Source: Thalassovita mangrovi (GTDB lineage: Bacteria > Pseudomonadota > Alphaproteobacteria > Rhodobacterales > Rhodobacteraceae). Taken from it: a DNA stretch of 64,000 bases. The stretch covers positions 310,001 through 374,000 of the forward strand of contig NZ_WWEN01000004.1 of NCBI RefSeq assembly GCF_009857745.1. Direction: 5' to 3'. Shown piece by piece: positions 63,484 through 64,000 of the stretch. The notes beneath the pieces were generated by a model. That model worked only from the letters and a program-made list of their open reading frames with translations. It was not told where the DNA came from and did no database searches. Made by a program: the position numbers and the translations under genes. Positions within the stretch are counted from its first letter, which is position 1; every line of letters starts with the position of its first letter.

Positions 63484-64000
63484 ATGAGCGAGCAGAACAA
63501 GACAACCTATCCCGGCGGCTTCGACGCGATCGTCGGGCAGATGGAAACCCGGATGGCGCCGTTTTCCTATGGCCCCGGCGAAGCCCTGCCGCCGCTCGAC
63601 GCCGATCTGCAACCGCTGAAGCACCGGATGATGGACCCGGCGGCGCCGGATCTGGGCGAATCAAGATCAAGTTACGCCCGCAAGTATCTGGATTTGGCCA
63701 AGGAATTCGAAGGAGAGGCGGCGCTGTTGCATCTGCACGGGCTGCTTGTCGCCAATCTGCGCCGCCACGCTCAGCCGCCGCACACGGCGCAATTGTTCGC
63801 CCGGCTCTGGGCCGAAGAAGCCGATTTCCTGATGGCGCATCTCGACGCGCGCTGGCTGGTCTCGGCGGTCACCACCTTCGGCGATCACGGGCTGACCGAG
63901 GCGCAGCGCAGCCTGGGCCAATCGCTGTCGGTGCTGTTCGGGATGATGAAGCTCTACGAGACCGAGCGGTTGTTTTCCGGCTCCGCGCCGGATCAGCCCT
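63484..64000 (+). CDS. Hypothetical protein, 3' end outside the window
   Basis: The frame is open from ATG 63484 to the end of the window (172 complete codons) with good alphaproteobacterial codon use. The product begins MSEQNKTTYPGGFDAIVGQM. Later blocks are SYARKYLDLAKEFEGEAALL, LHGLLVANLRRHAQ, TAQLFARLWAEEADFLMAH, RWLVSAVTTFGDHGLTEAQR and VLFGMMKLYETERLFSG. It is a helical cytosolic protein with no recognised family. There is no strong ribosome site, so the start is less certain than the frame. Confidence 0.65.
   Translation, partial: MSEQNKTTYPGGFDAIVGQMETRMAPFSYGPGEALPPLDADLQPLKHRMMDPAAPDLGESRSSYARKYLDLAKEFEGEAALLHLHGLLVANLRRHAQPPHTAQLFARLWAEEADFLMAHLDARWLVSAVTTFGDHGLTEAQRSLGQSLSVLFGMMKLYETERLFSGSAPDQP

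Overview
The window is high-GC, densely packed alphaproteobacterial DNA. Gene content and arrangement (TRAP transporter, form I aerobic CO dehydrogenase cluster, birA-coaX-rnj, tatA-tatB-tatC followed by a DUF815-type ATPase, prfC, many ATGA stop/start overlaps) point to a marine Rhodobacterales (Roseobacter-type) bacterium. This rests on recognised families, not on a database search. No rRNA, tRNA, CRISPR array, insertion sequence or prophage was seen.

Region 1 (1-22.1 kb) is an accessory, envelope-oriented region. It holds two Sel1-repeat proteins, a small secreted protein paired with a tail-fibre-like secreted protein, a putative glycosyltransferase, a glycosyltransferase/sulfotransferase-like fusion, a CRTAC1-type FG-GAP/ASPIC-UnbV protein, and a 2443-residue exported repeat protein (15 DUF7933/DUF11-like units plus a C-terminal beta-barrel). 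These are followed by GtrA, a UbiA-family prenyltransferase with a HAD-like N-terminus, an NAD-dependent epimerase, a phosphodiester-glycosidase-like protein and an FGE/SUMF1-like protein. The last three form a tightly overlapping operon. The theme appears to be building or decorating cell-surface glycans and proteins.

Region 2 (22-38.5 kb) is metabolic. It has a secreted protein of unknown function, a Lon-family protease with a USP-like partner, and an aminotransferase. A minus-strand group follows (LysR regulator, hydroxypyruvate isomerase, aminotransferase, FAH-family hydrolase). Divergent from it are indolepyruvate ferredoxin oxidoreductase (iorA, iorB), an acyl-CoA thioesterase and a DctPQM TRAP transporter, which suggests uptake and oxidative decarboxylation of aryl- or other 2-oxo acids.

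Region 3 (38.5-49.3 kb) is molybdenum-related: a DUF2478 protein, a GNAT acetyltransferase, MobA and a TusA-like protein, then a CO dehydrogenase cluster in the order coxC-like (MHYT-LytTR), coxM, coxS, coxL, coxD, coxE, coxF, a 33-residue small protein ending in Cys-Cys, and a short coxG. CoxL has the form I active-site loop with one substitution (SYRCSFR instead of AYRCSFR).

Region 4 (49.4-64 kb) is mostly housekeeping: birA-coaX-rnj, DUF815 ATPase-tatC-tatB-tatA, an orphan ABC ATPase, an ArsM-like methyltransferase, an SDR lacking the YxxxK motif, a Hint-domain protein, a P-loop protein, prfC, and three proteins of unknown function. One of these, immediately after prfC, is visibly AT-richer than its surroundings.
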